Shown: positions 42,202-52,589, numbered from the stretch's first letter. The stretch is 64,000 nt of DNA from Metabacillus schmidteae (GCF_903166545.1 NZ_CAESCH010000001.1:2422001-2486000), one strand, 5' to 3'. Notes: generated from the sequence alone by a model not told the origin. Numbers and translations: made by a program.

Positions 42202-42422
42202 TATACTATACAATGATGCCAGAGGAACTTATGTTCCCTACTGTTGATAGGGATTATGAAAAACAATCAATCGTTGAATTAAATGGTGTACAACTTCTTG
42301 TCCAGCAAACAGAAAATGCTCAGTTCGAAATTATTCGTGTTATGAGCAGTGACCCACAGCATTATCTTGACTCTCAATTATGTCCGGGTCAAAAAATTAC
42401 GATGTCACTTTCGATCAATTAA
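42198..42422 (+). CDS. ylzJ: YlzJ-like protein, function unknown
   Basis: A 74-residue protein starts in an ATGA overlap with tepA and is probably co-translated. Visible parts are [11 protein letters not shown] at the start and LCPGQKI near the end, which fit the small YlzJ family found between tepA and spoIIIE in Bacillus. No membrane segment or catalytic motif is apparent. Confidence 0.88.
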   Translation: MIYYTMMPEELMFPTVDRDYEKQSIVELNGVQLLVQQTENAQFEIIRVMSSDPQHYLDSQLCPGQKITMSLSIN

Positions 42423-42457
42423 TATGTATGTGGTATAATAAATGAAAGTAAGTACAA

Positions 42458-42487
42458 ACAGGCAGCCATGTTCGGCTGCTTTCTTCA
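42458..42487 (+). terminator. Terminator after ylzJ
   Basis: GCAGCC (42462-42467) and GGCTGC (42474-42479) with a 6-base loop, then TTTCTTC. The stem is short but GC-rich. Confidence 0.7.
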
Positions 42488-42558
42488 TTTGATTGTGAAA
42501 TCCTCAAACGAAAGCCTTTGGCTGATATAATAAAGATTATGAATAACAGGTGATGGAA

Positions 42559-44931
42559 ATGGCGAAAAGAAAAAGAAGACAAAGGAAGTCAGAAGGTGAT
42601 TGGAAAAGGACATTAAAGTTCGAATTGACCGGTTTAATTATTTTGGCAATTGCTCTTATCTCCATATCCAAACTAGGTTTTGTCGGATCTACATTTGTAC
42701 ATTTATTTCGCTTTTTTAGTGGTGAATGGTACATGTTATTTTTAATAGGTCTTGTTCTATTTTCCCTATATTTAATTTGGAAGAGGGAGGTTCCTAGGCT
42801 TTTTAACAGACAGATGGTCGGTTTATATTGTGTAACAGCAGCATTATTACTATTAAGTCATGTTAAATTATTCAATATGTTATCACATAATGGGGCATTT
42901 GCTTCTCCAAGTGTTATTTCAAATACCTTGGAATTATTTTGGATGGATGTTAAAGGAGAAGCAAGTAATGTTGATTTAGGTGGAGGAATGCTTGGTGCCA
43001 TTTTTTTTGCTTCTTCTTATTATTTGTTTGCAGAAGCAGGATCGAGAATTATTTCAATTGTCCTAATTGTCATTGGCCTGATCCTAATAACGGGACGGTC
43101 CCTACAGGCAACAGTTGCAAAAGTTTTCAGTCCAATTGGAAAAGTAATAAAAAACCAAACGATTGGTTTTTTAAATGACATGAAGAGTCTGCCGGGAGCT
43201 ATTAAACAGAAAAGAACAAAACAAAAAGACCGAAAACAACAGAAACGACAAGAAGACGCTGAAGATGATGACATACTGGTGGATGATAAAGAAGATATTA
43301 AGCCAATAATCTCAAGTTTCTCTGACAGTGAAGATCATCAAGAAATGATTATACATACAATGGAAAACTCAAAACAAAGTCCTTCTAAGGTAAATGAGGC
43401 TTTGTTAGATAAACCGAAAAGTGAATATGAACAATTAGCTGAAGAAACAAGCCAAGATAAGGAAATTATTCAAACAATGGCTTTTGTTGAGGTGGAAAAT
43501 AAAGATTACAAACTTCCGCCACTAGATTTGTTAAAAGCACCAAAGCAGAATTCGCAGCAGGCAGATAAGCGAAATATATATGAAAATGCACGCAAGCTTG
43601 AAAAAACATTTCAGAGTTTTGGCGTTAAAGCAAAAGTAACACAAGTACATTTAGGTCCAGCTGTGACAAAGTATGAAGTGTATCCTGATGTAGGTGTTAA
43701 GGTAAGTAAAATTGTCAACTTAAGCGATGACTTAGCATTGGCTTTAGCGGCGAAAGATATTAGGATTGAAGCACCGATTCCTGGAAAGTCAGCAGTTGGA
43801 ATTGAAGTTCCTAACTCTGAAATTGCTATGGTTTCTCTTAGAGAGGTACTGGAATCAAAAGCAAACGATCGTCCAGATGCAAAACTTCTAATTGGATTAG
43901 GAAGAGATATATCAGGTGATGCCGTTCTAGCTGAACTCAATAAAATGCCACATTTGCTTGTTGCAGGTGCAACAGGTAGTGGAAAAAGCGTATGTATTAA
44001 TGGAATTATTACAAGCATATTAATGAGAGCAAAACCACATGAAGTAAAATTAATGATGATTGATCCTAAAATGGTAGAATTAAATGTATATAACGGAGTA
44101 CCTCATTTATTAGCTCCTGTTGTGACAGATCCGAAAAAAGCATCACAGGCTCTTAAAAAAGTTGTAAACGAAATGGAAAGAAGATATGAGCTATTTTCAC
44201 ATACTGGAACGAGAAACATTGAAGGCTATAATGAGATAATTAGGCGAAATAATCTAGAAGAAGAAGCTAAACAACCAGAGCTTCCATATATTGTTGTGAT
44301 TGTTGATGAGCTAGCTGATTTAATGATGGTTGCTTCATCAGATGTGGAAGATTCCATAACAAGGTTATCACAAATGGCACGTGCTGCGGGTATCCATCTC
44401 ATTATTGCAACACAGCGCCCGTCAGTCGATGTTATCACAGGAGTTATTAAGGCGAATATTCCTTCTCGTATCGCATTTAGTGTTTCTTCACAAACAGACT
44501 CAAGAACAATATTAGACATGGGTGGAGCGGAAAAGCTGCTAGGACGAGGAGATATGCTTTTTCTTCCTGTTGGAGCATCAAAGCCAGTTCGTGTACAGGG
44601 TGCATTTTTGTCTGATGATGAAGTGGAGCAAACTGTGAACTTTGTTATTGCTCAACAGAAGGCGCAATATCAGGAAGAAATGATTCCAACTGAAGTAGCA
44701 GAATCAACTACTGAAGTAGAGGATGACTTATATGGGGATGCGGTACAACTTGTAGTTGACATGCAAACTGCTTCAGTATCTATGCTGCAAAGACGTTTCC
44801 GTATTGGATATACCCGGGCAGCAAGATTGATTGATGCAATGGAGGACCGTGGTGTTGTTGGTCCTTATGAAGGATCAAAACCACGTGATGTCTTACTTTC
44901 AAAAGAAAAACATGAGGAATTAACATCATAA
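42559..44931 (+). CDS. spoIIIE: DNA translocase SpoIIIE (FtsK family)
   Basis: SpoIIIE pumps the forespore chromosome through the sporulation septum. The 790-residue protein has about four N-terminal membrane segments (20-185), a charged linker, the alpha/beta motor with Walker A GATGSGKS near residue 475 and Walker [14 protein letters not shown], and the C-terminal winged-helix gamma domain ([18 protein letters not shown]) that reads DNA polarity. I chose ATG 42559 (MAKRKRRQ), behind AGGTG. A terminator follows. Confidence 0.97.
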   Translation: MAKRKRRQRKSEGDWKRTLKFELTGLIILAIALISISKLGFVGSTFVHLFRFFSGEWYMLFLIGLVLFSLYLIWKREVPRLFNRQMVGLYCVTAALLLLSHVKLFNMLSHNGAFASPSVISNTLELFWMDVKGEASNVDLGGGMLGAIFFASSYYLFAEAGSRIISIVLIVIGLILITGRSLQATVAKVFSPIGKVIKNQTIGFLNDMKSLPGAIKQKRTKQKDRKQQKRQEDAEDDDILVDDKEDIKPIISSFSDSEDHQEMIIHTMENSKQSPSKVNEALLDKPKSEYEQLAEETSQDKEIIQTMAFVEVENKDYKLPPLDLLKAPKQNSQQADKRNIYENARKLEKTFQSFGVKAKVTQVHLGPAVTKYEVYPDVGVKVSKIVNLSDDLALALAAKDIRIEAPIPGKSAVGIEVPNSEIAMVSLREVLESKANDRPDAKLLIGLGRDISGDAVLAELNKMPHLLVAGATGSGKSVCINGIITSILMRAKPHEVKLMMIDPKMVELNVYNGVPHLLAPVVTDPKKASQALKKVVNEMERRYELFSHTGTRNIEGYNEIIRRNNLEEEAKQPELPYIVVIVDELADLMMVASSDVEDSITRLSQMARAAGIHLIIATQRPSVDVITGVIKANIPSRIAFSVSSQTDSRTILDMGGAEKLLGRGDMLFLPVGASKPVRVQGAFLSDDEVEQTVNFVIAQQKAQYQEEMIPTEVAESTTEVEDDLYGDAVQLVVDMQTASVSMLQRRFRIGYTRAARLIDAMEDRGVVGPYEGSKPRDVLLSKEKHEELTS

Positions 44932-44940
44932 AACATAGAA

Positions 44941-44990
44941 CTAAACAGATATGGTGAAATGAAATCACCATTTACTGTTTAGTTTTTTTG
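44941..44990 (+). terminator. Terminator after spoIIIE
   Basis: CTAAACAG..ATGGTGA and TCACCAT..CTGTTTAG (44941-44957 with 44965-44982) form a long stem with a small internal loop, followed by seven T. Confidence 0.9.
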
Positions 44991-45143
44991 TTATCGACAT
45001 TATGCGACAAAAAGAGTACGATAGGTAAGGATAATGCAAAGTATAGGGATGAAAACATATGTAAGGAAACAAACTATACAATATTGATTACATTTATTAT
45101 TTCGACAATTTTCATTGTTTCTATTTATTTCTAGGTAAAAACA

Positions 45144-45191
45144 TGATATAGTATTTTCGATTAGAAGAAGGTATAACATCAGATGTCTGAT
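45144..45191 (+). promoter_or_regulatory. Promoter and palindromic operator candidate before ymfC
   Basis: TGATATAGT (45144-45152) is an extended -10 box. ATCAGATGTCTGAT (45178-45191), a 6-bp-arm palindrome with a 2-base centre, lies about 20 bases past the expected start point. That is a position where a GntR-type repressor could block its own transcription. Confidence 0.45.
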
Positions 45192-45227
45192 CTCTTATAC
45201 ATAGTGGGTAAAATGGGGGACATATCA

Positions 45228-45953
45228 ATGACCATAAAGTCTGACAATCGACATTTATATTTACAAGTAATTGACAAAATAAAAGAAGATATTGAAAATG
45301 GTATATATAGGGAAAAAGAAAAGCTTCCATCAGAATTTGAACTTTCTAAAACCTTAGGTGTCAGTAGAGCCACATTAAGAGAAGCACTACGAACACTCGA
45401 AGAAGAAAACGTTATCATTAGAAGGCATGGTGTTGGTACTTTTGTGAATTCCAAACCTAAATTCACATCCGGTATTGAACAGTTGAATAGTGTAACAGCT
45501 ATGATTGAGCAAGCAACCCTTAAGCCTGGTACAGTGTTTCTTTCCTCCTCCATAACAGGTGCAACAGAGGAAGAAATTAAAAAGTTTAAGTGTAAAAGAG
45601 ATGAAGAAATCTTTTTACTTGAAAGAGTACGAACAGCAAATAGCGAACCTGTTGTGTATTGCCTTGACAAAATTCCAACATCTGTATTACCTGAGACATT
45701 CGATCATGAACAGGAATCTCTTTTTAAATTACTAGAGGATAACGCTAATATATATATAAGCTATGCTGTTACTCATATTGAACCAATAGGCTATCATGAA
45801 AAAATATCTCCCATATTAGAATGTGACCCTGAAACCTCACTACTCTTACTAAAACAAATGCATTATGATGAAAAAGATCAACCGGTTCTATATTCCTTAA
45901 ATTATTTTAGAGCAGATCACTTTAGTTTCCATGTTGTAAGAAAACGTTTATAA
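45228..45953 (+). CDS. ymfC: GntR-family transcriptional regulator (YmfC)
   Basis: The 241-residue regulator has an N-terminal winged helix (about 8-75; [20 protein letters not shown]) and a C-terminal UTRA-type effector domain, so it belongs to the HutC subfamily. ATG 45228 follows GGGGGA at 7 bases; an in-frame start at 45183 lies inside the palindrome and is rejected. It stands just before the nucleoside transporter operon, which it may control. The effector is unknown. Confidence 0.92.
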   Translation: MTIKSDNRHLYLQVIDKIKEDIENGIYREKEKLPSEFELSKTLGVSRATLREALRTLEEENVIIRRHGVGTFVNSKPKFTSGIEQLNSVTAMIEQATLKPGTVFLSSSITGATEEEIKKFKCKRDEEIFLLERVRTANSEPVVYCLDKIPTSVLPETFDHEQESLFKLLEDNANIYISYAVTHIEPIGYHEKISPILECDPETSLLLLKQMHYDEKDQPVLYSLNYFRADHFSFHVVRKRL

Positions 45954-46068
45954 GTCAGAATAGATAAAGAATTAGATACATACATAAAGTTTGTTAGATA
46001 ATCTCCAATGATAGGTGCTTTACACATAATGGTTGTTTAAAATTAACAAGTGTACATTGTCTATATTT

Positions 46069-46078
46069 AAGGAGGTGG
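46069..46078 (+). promoter_or_regulatory. Ribosome-site-like sequence without a gene
   Basis: AAGGAGGTGG is a near-perfect complement of the 16S tail, 68 bases before nupN, yet no start codon lies at a usable distance. Its purpose is unclear; ribosome standby or a decayed leader gene are possible. Confidence 0.3.
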
Positions 46079-46146
46079 TTTTCTCGTATAGGCTGTAACT
46101 TTTTGTTTATTTTAATACTTATACTATATTTTTAGGGGGCTATAAA

Positions 46147-47223
46147 ATGAAAAAGAGACATGGACTAGCATTATCTTTATTTTTAGCAGCAGGTACTTTA
46201 CTAGCTGGCTGTGGTGGCGGAAACAATGATGAAGGTGCCGGTACTGAGGGCGGCAAAGAAGCAGCTGAAGATCAATTTACTGTAGCAATGGTAACAGATG
46301 TTGGTGGAGTAGATGACAAATCATTTAACCAATCAGCTTGGGAAGGATTACAAGCATTCGGTAAGGAAAACGGACTTGAAAAAGGAACTAACGGTTTTGA
46401 TTATTCCCAATCTCAAAGTGATGCAGATTATGTGACAAATTTAAATACGTTAGCACGTAAAAATTTCGATTTAATATACGGAATTGGATACCTATTGCAG
46501 CCTGCAGTTGAAGAAATTGCACAACAACAAAAAGATACTCATTTTGCAATTGTAGATAGTGTTGTAGAACAACCAAACGTAGCTAGTATTACATTTAAAG
46601 AACACCAAGGTTCATACCTGGTAGGTGTTGTTGCAGGTTTAACAACAAAAACAAATAAAGTTGGATTTGTTGGCGGTGTTGAAGGCGATTTAATTAAAAA
46701 GTTTGAAGTAGGTTTCGTTGAAGGTGTTAAAGCTGTAAATCCTGATGCAACTGTGGATGTTCAATACGCAGGAGCTTTTGATGCAGCAGATAAAGGGAAG
46801 GCAATTGCTTCAAGTATGTATGGTTCAGGGGCTGATATTATTTATCATGCTGCTGGTGGTACTGGTAATGGTGTATTCTCTGAAGCAATTGATTTAAAAG
46901 TTCAAGATCCAGACCGTGAACTATGGGTAATTGGTGTTGACAAAGATCAACATGAAGAAGGAAATGGCAAAACTAAAGATGGTGAAGAATTTAACATTAC
47001 ATTAACATCAATGGTTAAACGAGTTGATGTTGCTGTTCAAGACCTTTCTACAAAAGCTAAAGATGGTGAATTCCCTGGTGGAGAAGTAATCGAATACGGT
47101 ATTGAAGAAGATGCAATCGGAATTTCACCTAGTGATGAACATTTATCAGAAGAAGTAAAAGCAAAAGTTAAAGAATACGAAGAAAAAATTGTTAATGGTG
47201 AAATTGAAGTACCAACAAAATAA
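46147..47223 (+). CDS. nupN: Nucleoside ABC transporter, substrate-binding lipoprotein
   Basis: This 358-residue BMP/PnrA-family lipoprotein has a signal peptide and lipobox LLAGC with the modified C22. A Gly-rich linker and then the periplasmic-binding-protein fold follow, with [21 protein letters not shown] at the start of the mature domain. Together with the next three genes it matches the guanosine importer NupNOPQ of B. subtilis. ATG 46147 follows AGGGGG. A structured spacer separates it from the ATPase gene, which would favour excess of the binding protein. Confidence 0.93.
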   Translation: MKKRHGLALSLFLAAGTLLAGCGGGNNDEGAGTEGGKEAAEDQFTVAMVTDVGGVDDKSFNQSAWEGLQAFGKENGLEKGTNGFDYSQSQSDADYVTNLNTLARKNFDLIYGIGYLLQPAVEEIAQQQKDTHFAIVDSVVEQPNVASITFKEHQGSYLVGVVAGLTTKTNKVGFVGGVEGDLIKKFEVGFVEGVKAVNPDATVDVQYAGAFDAADKGKAIASSMYGSGADIIYHAAGGTGNGVFSEAIDLKVQDPDRELWVIGVDKDQHEEGNGKTKDGEEFNITLTSMVKRVDVAVQDLSTKAKDGEFPGGEVIEYGIEEDAIGISPSDEHLSEEVKAKVKEYEEKIVNGEIEVPTK

Positions 47224-47232
47224 TAAATAGAT

Positions 47233-47330
47233 AAGGGCTGACTTACTTGAATATTCAAAGTCCTCCATCAAATAGCGCGCATATAGGCTTTTAGATAGAG
47301 GATGTGAATAGAGTAAAAGTCAGCCTTTAT
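47233..47330 (+). terminator. Structured element between nupN and nupO
   Basis: GGCTGACTT (47236-47244) pairs with AAGTCAGCC (47317-47325), enclosing a TTGAATATTCAA palindrome (47247-47258) and a CCTCCATC/GATAGAGG inner pairing, then TTTATT. It looks like an attenuating or stabilising hairpin that lowers downstream expression. Confidence 0.6.
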
Positions 47331-47515
47331 TCCTGAAAATCATTAAATTTAAATCTTCTAACTATTCGAGATATTCCGGATAAGTATAATCAACATTTAG
47401 TGAATTTACATTTGGTGATTTTCATACCAGGATACTTTATAGCGAAATAATGCTTGAAGTAGCGAAATGAAAGATTTAAACCTTAATGTTGTTCAGGAAA
47501 AAGGAGTGAACAAAT
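47331..47515 (+). promoter_or_regulatory. nupO upstream region with direct repeats
   Basis: TAGCGAAAT occurs twice (47440-47448 and 47460-47468), exactly 20 bases apart, about two helical turns. No firm promoter was assigned. No gene is seen here. Confidence 0.3.
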
Positions 47516-49045
47516 GTGGATTATGTAATTGAGATGCTGAATATTCGTAAGGAATTTCCTGGCATAGTAGCAAATGACAATATTACACTGCAAGTGAAAA
47601 AAGGCGAAATTCATGCTCTTTTAGGAGAAAATGGAGCAGGGAAATCAACATTAATGAATGTTCTTTTCGGACTTTACCAACCTGAAAAAGGGGAAATTCG
47701 AGTTAAAGGAAAAAAAGTGAATATTACGAATCCTAATATTGCAAATGATCTTGGAATTGGAATGGTTCATCAACACTTTATGCTTGTTGATACCTTTACA
47801 GTTACAGAAAACATTATATTAGGAAACGAACCGAAAAAAGGCCTATCTGTCAGTATTAAGGATGCAGAAAAGCAAGTAAAAGAAATCTCAGAACGCTATG
47901 GGCTTGCAGTAGACCCAACAGCAAAAATATCAGATATTTCCGTAGGTATGCAGCAGCGTGTTGAGATTTTAAAAACCCTATACAGAGGGGCAGAAATTTT
48001 AATCTTTGATGAACCTACTGCTGTTTTAACTCCACAAGAAATAAAAGAATTAATTCAAATTTTAAAAACGCTTATTAAAGAAGGTAAATCGATCATTCTA
48101 ATAACCCACAAGCTTAAAGAAATTATGGAAGTATGTGATCGTGTAACAGTCATTCGAAAGGGAGAAGGTATTGGGACAGTTGATGTTGCGAATACAAATC
48201 CAAACGAACTAGCATCATTGATGGTTGGCCGGGAGGTTTCATTCAAAACAGAAAAAAAACCAGCTAAACCTCAAGAGGATGTATTAACGATAAGTGGTCT
48301 AACAGTAAAAGATAATCGTCAAGTACCTATGGTGAATTCTCTAAGTCTTTCTGTTCGTGCAGGAGAAATCGTTGGTATTGCCGGTGTTGACGGCAATGGT
48401 CAATCAGAATTGATTGAGGCAATAACAGGATTAAGGAAAGCAGACTCCGGTACAATTAAGTTAAATAATAAAGAGATCACAAATATGCATCCTAGAAAAA
48501 TTACTAAAACAGGTGTTGGGCATATCCCCCAAGACCGCCATAAACACGGATTAGTTCTTGATTTTCCTATCGGAGAAAATATGGTTTTACAAACCTACTA
48601 TAAACAACCATTCTCAAAAAAAGGTGTTCTTAGCTTTAAAACAATCTATGATAAAGCAAAGGCCCTTATTAAAGAATTTGATGTGCGGACTCCAAGTTCC
48701 TCTACTCTTGCTAGAGCCCTTTCGGGTGGTAATCAGCAAAAAGCAATTATAGGTCGTGAAGTAGATCGTAATCCAGATTTGTTAATAGCAGCACAACCTA
48801 CCCGTGGTTTAGATGTTGGAGCAATTGAATTCATTCATAGTCGTCTTATTGAACAAAGGGATAATGGAAAAGCGGTCTTATTAATTTCATTTGAATTAGA
48901 TGAAATCATGAATGTCAGCGATCGAATTGCAGTCATTTATGAAGGTGAAATTGTAGAAATTGTTGACCCTAAAGAAACAACTGAGCAGGAATTAGGACTC
49001 CTTATGGCGGGCAGTAAACGTCAGAAAGAAGGTAATCAATCATGA
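47516..49045 (+). CDS. nupO: Nucleoside ABC transporter, ATP-binding protein
   Basis: The 509-residue protein carries two ABC cassettes. The first has Walker A GENGAGKST and signature ISVGMQQRVEIL. The second has a degenerate Walker A, GVDGNGQSE, and signature LSGGNQQKAIIGRE, the usual sugar/nucleoside importer arrangement. GTG 47516 behind AAAGGAGTGA is the start; the overlapping ATG at 47514 is out of frame and stops after four codons. It overlaps nupP by four bases. Confidence 0.95.
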   Translation: MDYVIEMLNIRKEFPGIVANDNITLQVKKGEIHALLGENGAGKSTLMNVLFGLYQPEKGEIRVKGKKVNITNPNIANDLGIGMVHQHFMLVDTFTVTENIILGNEPKKGLSVSIKDAEKQVKEISERYGLAVDPTAKISDISVGMQQRVEILKTLYRGAEILIFDEPTAVLTPQEIKELIQILKTLIKEGKSIILITHKLKEIMEVCDRVTVIRKGEGIGTVDVANTNPNELASLMVGREVSFKTEKKPAKPQEDVLTISGLTVKDNRQVPMVNSLSLSVRAGEIVGIAGVDGNGQSELIEAITGLRKADSGTIKLNNKEITNMHPRKITKTGVGHIPQDRHKHGLVLDFPIGENMVLQTYYKQPFSKKGVLSFKTIYDKAKALIKEFDVRTPSSSTLARALSGGNQQKAIIGREVDRNPDLLIAAQPTRGLDVGAIEFIHSRLIEQRDNGKAVLLISFELDEIMNVSDRIAVIYEGEIVEIVDPKETTEQELGLLMAGSKRQKEGNQS

Positions 49046-50088
49046 ACTTAAATCGCTATATGAATTTGTTAATTCCTATTATCGCGGTAATTTTAGGTAT
49101 TCTCTGTGGTGCAATCATCATGTTAGTTAGCGGGTACAATCCAATTGCAGGTTATAATGCACTATGGTATGGAATGTTTGGTGATTCTTACTATATTGGA
49201 GAAACGATCAGACAATTAACACCATATATATTAACAGGTCTAGCTGTTGCATTTGCATATAGAACAGGACTTTTTAACATCGGTGTTGAAGGTCAGGTTA
49301 TAGTAGGTTGGTTTGCAGCTGTTTGGGTTGGGGTAGCTTTTGAATTACCAGCTATTATTCATCTCCCGTTAGCTATCATTGTTGCTGCTTTAGCTGGCGC
49401 ACTTTGGGGATTTATTCCTGGTCTGTTAAAAGCACGATTTAAGGTTCATGAAGTAATTGTCACAATTATGATGAACTACATAGCTTTACATGTGACGAAT
49501 TATTTAATAAGAAATGTTATAACAGACAATAATGACACTTCTGATAAGATCTTCCCGTCTGCTTCATTACGTTCAGAAACCTTTGAGAATATCACGGATT
49601 ACTCACGTATGCACAACGGAATCTTTATTGCTCTCATTGCTGCATTTATCATGTGGTTCTTACTTGAGAAAACCACAAAAGGCTTTGAATTACGTGCGGT
49701 AGGTTTTAACCACGATGCTGCACATTATGCAGGAATGAATGTAAGTAGAAATATTATTTTATCTATGGTCATCTCAGGAGCCTTTGCAGGTGTAGCAGGT
49801 GCTATGGAAGGCTTAGGAACATTTGAATATGTTTCTGTAAAAAGTGGATTTACAGGGATTGGCTTTGATGGAATTGCAGTTGCGCTAATTGGTGGAAATG
49901 CTGCTCTTGGAATTATATTCTCTGCACTTTTATTTGGTGGATTAAAGGTTGGGGCTCTAAATATGCCTTCAGAGGCTGGAGTACCAAATGAGCTTGTTGA
50001 AATCATTATTGCACTTATTATCTTCTTTGTAGCATCAAGCTATTTTATCCGTTGGATATTATTACGTTTCAAAAAGGAGGGGAAATAA
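49042..50088 (+). CDS. nupP: Nucleoside ABC transporter, permease 1
   Basis: The 348-residue membrane protein has about nine hydrophobic segments and belongs to the branched-chain/ribose-type permease family. ALWYGMFGDSYYIGETIR, TGLFNIGVEGQ and FELRAVGFNHDAAHYAGM (the ATPase coupling loop) are visible. It starts in the nupO stop codon (ATGA) and touches nupQ, so the three genes are translationally linked. Confidence 0.94.
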   Translation: MNLNRYMNLLIPIIAVILGILCGAIIMLVSGYNPIAGYNALWYGMFGDSYYIGETIRQLTPYILTGLAVAFAYRTGLFNIGVEGQVIVGWFAAVWVGVAFELPAIIHLPLAIIVAALAGALWGFIPGLLKARFKVHEVIVTIMMNYIALHVTNYLIRNVITDNNDTSDKIFPSASLRSETFENITDYSRMHNGIFIALIAAFIMWFLLEKTTKGFELRAVGFNHDAAHYAGMNVSRNIILSMVISGAFAGVAGAMEGLGTFEYVSVKSGFTGIGFDGIAVALIGGNAALGIIFSALLFGGLKVGALNMPSEAGVPNELVEIIIALIIFFVASSYFIRWILLRFKKEGK

Positions 50089-51048
50089 GTGAGCATTTTA
50101 CAAGCTTTAGAAATTATTATCCCAACAGCTTTGTTCGTAGCGGCTCCACTTATTTTCACCGCACTTGGTGGTGTATTTAGTGAGCGATCCGGTGTTGTAA
50201 ACATTGGTCTTGAAGGTTTAATGATAGTCGGGGCATTTGTTGGCATTGTTTTTAACTTACAGTTTGATGATCTGTTAGGTAAGGCGACCCCATGGTTTGC
50301 CATATTGGCCGCAATGGTGGCAGCTGCACTTTTTTCGCTGCTACATGCAGTAGCGTCCATAACATTCAAGGCAGATCAAGTAGTGAGTGGTGTAGCAATT
50401 AACTTTTTAGCTTTAGGTTTATCCCTTTTCCTTGTAAAAAATATCTATGAAAAAGGTCAAACAGACCGTATTTCAACAAGTTTTAATAAAATGGACATTC
50501 CGCTATTAAGCGATATACCAGTCATTGGAAAAATCTTTTTCTCAGGTGGCTATATTACCTCATATTTGGCTATTATCTTAGCTGTTGTAGTTTGGTATGT
50601 GATCTATAAAACACCATTTGGTTTACGTTTACGTTCTGTGGGTGAACATCCAATGGCAGCTGATACAATGGGAATCAATGTAACAAGAATGAGATATATA
50701 GGCGTCATATTAAGCGGTGCCTTCGCTGGTATTGGCGGCGCAGTATATGCCACAATCATCTCACGAGATTTTAGCCATGCAACGATTAGTGGTCAAGGGT
50801 TTATGGCTCTTGCAGCTGTTATCTTTGGAAAATGGCATCCACTTGGAGCAATGGGAGCAGCTTTGTTCTTTGGTCTTGCACAAGGATTGAGTATTATTGG
50901 AGGAACAATTCCATTTTTAGAGGATATTCCTTCTGTATATCTATTAATCCTGCCATATGTTCTAACTATTCTTGCTTTAACAGGGTTTATAGGACGTGCA
51001 GATTCACCAAAGGCTCTTGGCAATCCATATGAAAAAGGAAAACGTTAA
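50089..51048 (+). CDS. nupQ: Nucleoside ABC transporter, permease 2
   Basis: The 319-residue membrane protein is the second permease, with GVFSERSGVVNIGLEG near the N terminus and the coupling loop FGLRLRSVGEHPMAADTMGI. GTG 50089 follows directly on the nupP stop, with AAAGGAGG inside nupP. A strong terminator ends the operon. Confidence 0.94.
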   Translation: MSILQALEIIIPTALFVAAPLIFTALGGVFSERSGVVNIGLEGLMIVGAFVGIVFNLQFDDLLGKATPWFAILAAMVAAALFSLLHAVASITFKADQVVSGVAINFLALGLSLFLVKNIYEKGQTDRISTSFNKMDIPLLSDIPVIGKIFFSGGYITSYLAIILAVVVWYVIYKTPFGLRLRSVGEHPMAADTMGINVTRMRYIGVILSGAFAGIGGAVYATIISRDFSHATISGQGFMALAAVIFGKWHPLGAMGAALFFGLAQGLSIIGGTIPFLEDIPSVYLLILPYVLTILALTGFIGRADSPKALGNPYEKGKR

Positions 51049-51053
51049 AAATC

Positions 51054-51088
51054 AAGCCTTCTCCAAATAGTGGAGAAGGCTTTTTTTA
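51054..51088 (+). terminator. Terminator of the nup operon
   Basis: AAGCCTTCTCCA (51054-51065) and TGGAGAAGGCTT (51071-51082) form a perfect 12-bp stem with a 5-base loop and a T-run. Confidence 0.95.
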
Positions 51089-51196
51089 AAATTTTTACTT
51101 CTAGATATAGATGCTACTTAATTCCAGTATATGTTAGGGTCATTTAACACAAAATGAACTTGTTAACAAAATAATTAGTAGACAGGTGAAGACGAT

Positions 51197-52429
51197 ATGG
51201 AAGCACGTAAGAAGCTGGATTTACTTGCATTATCTTCTGTTCCTCTTGTCATGACATTAGGGAACTCAATGCTTATTCCTGTTTTACCTCAAATCTCAAA
51301 AAAATTAGGGATTAGTGCTTTTCAAGTTTCATTAATTATTACCGTCTATTCCATTGTTGCAATTATTTTAATCCCAATTGCAGGATATCTATCAGATCGG
51401 ATTGGCAGGAAAGCAGTTATGGTTCCTTGTCTAATTATTGCTGGACTAGGTGGAGCTGTTTCGGGGTGGGCTTCGTGGAAAATGGATGATCCATATATCT
51501 TGATTCTATTAGGACGTGTATTACAAGGGATAGGCTCTGCAGGTGCGGCACCTGTTGTTATGCCATTAATAGGGGATATGTTTGATGATGATGAACAAAT
51601 AAGTGCAGGTCTTGGATTGACTGAAACAGCAAATACTGCCGGGAAGGTATTAAGTCCCATAATAGGAGCTGTTTTAGCTACTTTTATATGGTTTTTGCCT
51701 TTTTGGTTTATTCCTTTTTTCAGTTTAATCAGTGTGCTGCTTGTATTTTTTTTAGTGAAAGTACCAAAACAGGAAGAATCTGAAAAGCAAAGTTTTAAGG
51801 AATTTGCTTCTTGTGTTAAAGATATCTTTAAACGTGATGGTAAATGGCTATTTGCTATTTTTGCTGTAGGTTGTACGATAATGTTTGTTTTATTTGGCAT
51901 ATTATTTTTCCTTTCAGATATGCTCGAAAAACAATATGAAATAAATGGCGTAAAAAAAGGATTAGTATTAGCAATCCCATTATTAGCGTTATCGATTGGT
52001 TCATATGTATCAGGTAAAAAAATTGGTCAAGATAGGCACCTTATGAAAAGTGTCATTATAGTTGGGATGTGTTTAGTTACTTTTTCCTTTATTGCTTTAA
52101 GAGTTCAACACTCATTAATTTTCTTAATTTCATTTTTAGTTCTTACCGGAGTTGGGATTGGAATTACATTACCGAGCTTAGATGCATTAATCACTGAAGG
52201 AATAGAAAAAGAAGAACGAGGTACTATTACTTCCATTTACAGCTCAATGCGGTTCATTGGCGTAGCTGCGGGACCACCAGTATTTTCTTATTTGATGTCC
52301 GTTAGTGAACATCTGGTTTATTATATTTCTGCTGGCACAAGTGTCGTTGCAGTCATGGTTGTCATGCTCTTTATTAAACCGGACAAAGATTTTGAAAAAG
52401 ATCCTAACCAACTTCCAAAGCTTGCATAA
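51197..52429 (+). CDS. ymfD: MFS efflux transporter (YmfD-like)
   Basis: The 410-residue protein has about 12 membrane segments and the MFS motif A GYLSDRIGRKAV between segments 2 and 3. It is a DHA1-type antiporter. The same locus in B. subtilis encodes YmfD, reported as the bacillibactin exporter, but substrate cannot be read from the sequence and no siderophore genes are in this window. ATG 51197 follows ACAGGTGA. A hairpin follows. Confidence 0.85.
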   Translation: MEARKKLDLLALSSVPLVMTLGNSMLIPVLPQISKKLGISAFQVSLIITVYSIVAIILIPIAGYLSDRIGRKAVMVPCLIIAGLGGAVSGWASWKMDDPYILILLGRVLQGIGSAGAAPVVMPLIGDMFDDDEQISAGLGLTETANTAGKVLSPIIGAVLATFIWFLPFWFIPFFSLISVLLVFFLVKVPKQEESEKQSFKEFASCVKDIFKRDGKWLFAIFAVGCTIMFVLFGILFFLSDMLEKQYEINGVKKGLVLAIPLLALSIGSYVSGKKIGQDRHLMKSVIIVGMCLVTFSFIALRVQHSLIFLISFLVLTGVGIGITLPSLDALITEGIEKEERGTITSIYSSMRFIGVAAGPPVFSYLMSVSEHLVYYISAGTSVVAVMVVMLFIKPDKDFEKDPNQLPKLA

Positions 52430-52433
52430 TAGT

Positions 52434-52460
52434 AAGACAGTTCAAAAAAGAACTGTCTTG
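52434..52460 (+). terminator. Terminator candidate after ymfD
   Basis: AAGACAGTTC (52434-52443) and GAACTGTCTT (52450-52459) pair perfectly around AAAAAA. The T-run is only the end of the stem, so strength is uncertain. Confidence 0.7.
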
Positions 52461-52547
52461 CACTTTAACACTAGAGGTATAGATATAATTCAAAAGAGTA
52501 AAGATATAAATAGAAAATGTGTATTATTTCCTTTATTATCCTCGTAT

Positions 52548-52556
52548 TGATATAAT
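52548..52556 (+). promoter_or_regulatory. Extended -10 promoter candidate for ymfF
   Basis: TGATATAAT is an ideal extended -10 sequence 33 bases before ymfF, with no clear -35 box. Confidence 0.55.
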
Positions 52557-52589
52557 TACTATCAATGAATTTGTAAAAGGAGGGTCTTC

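Noticed and set aside
45183..45227. Upstream start for the GntR regulator
   Set aside because: The start codon sits inside a palindrome, the added residues do not resemble the family, and ATG 45228 has a good GGGGGA site.
45954..46146. Purine riboswitch before the nucleoside transporter
   Set aside because: No purine-aptamer core (two kissing loops with conserved junction) could be found in the leader.
47514..47528. Four-codon frame ATG TGG ATT ATG TAA overlapping the nupO GTG start
   Set aside because: The overlap is probably chance; the ribosome site fits GTG 47516 equally well and no other evidence supports the mini-frame.
51197..52429. Bacillibactin exporter
   Set aside because: Only the locus agrees with B. 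subtilis ymfD; no siderophore genes or iron box were seen, so substrate is left open.
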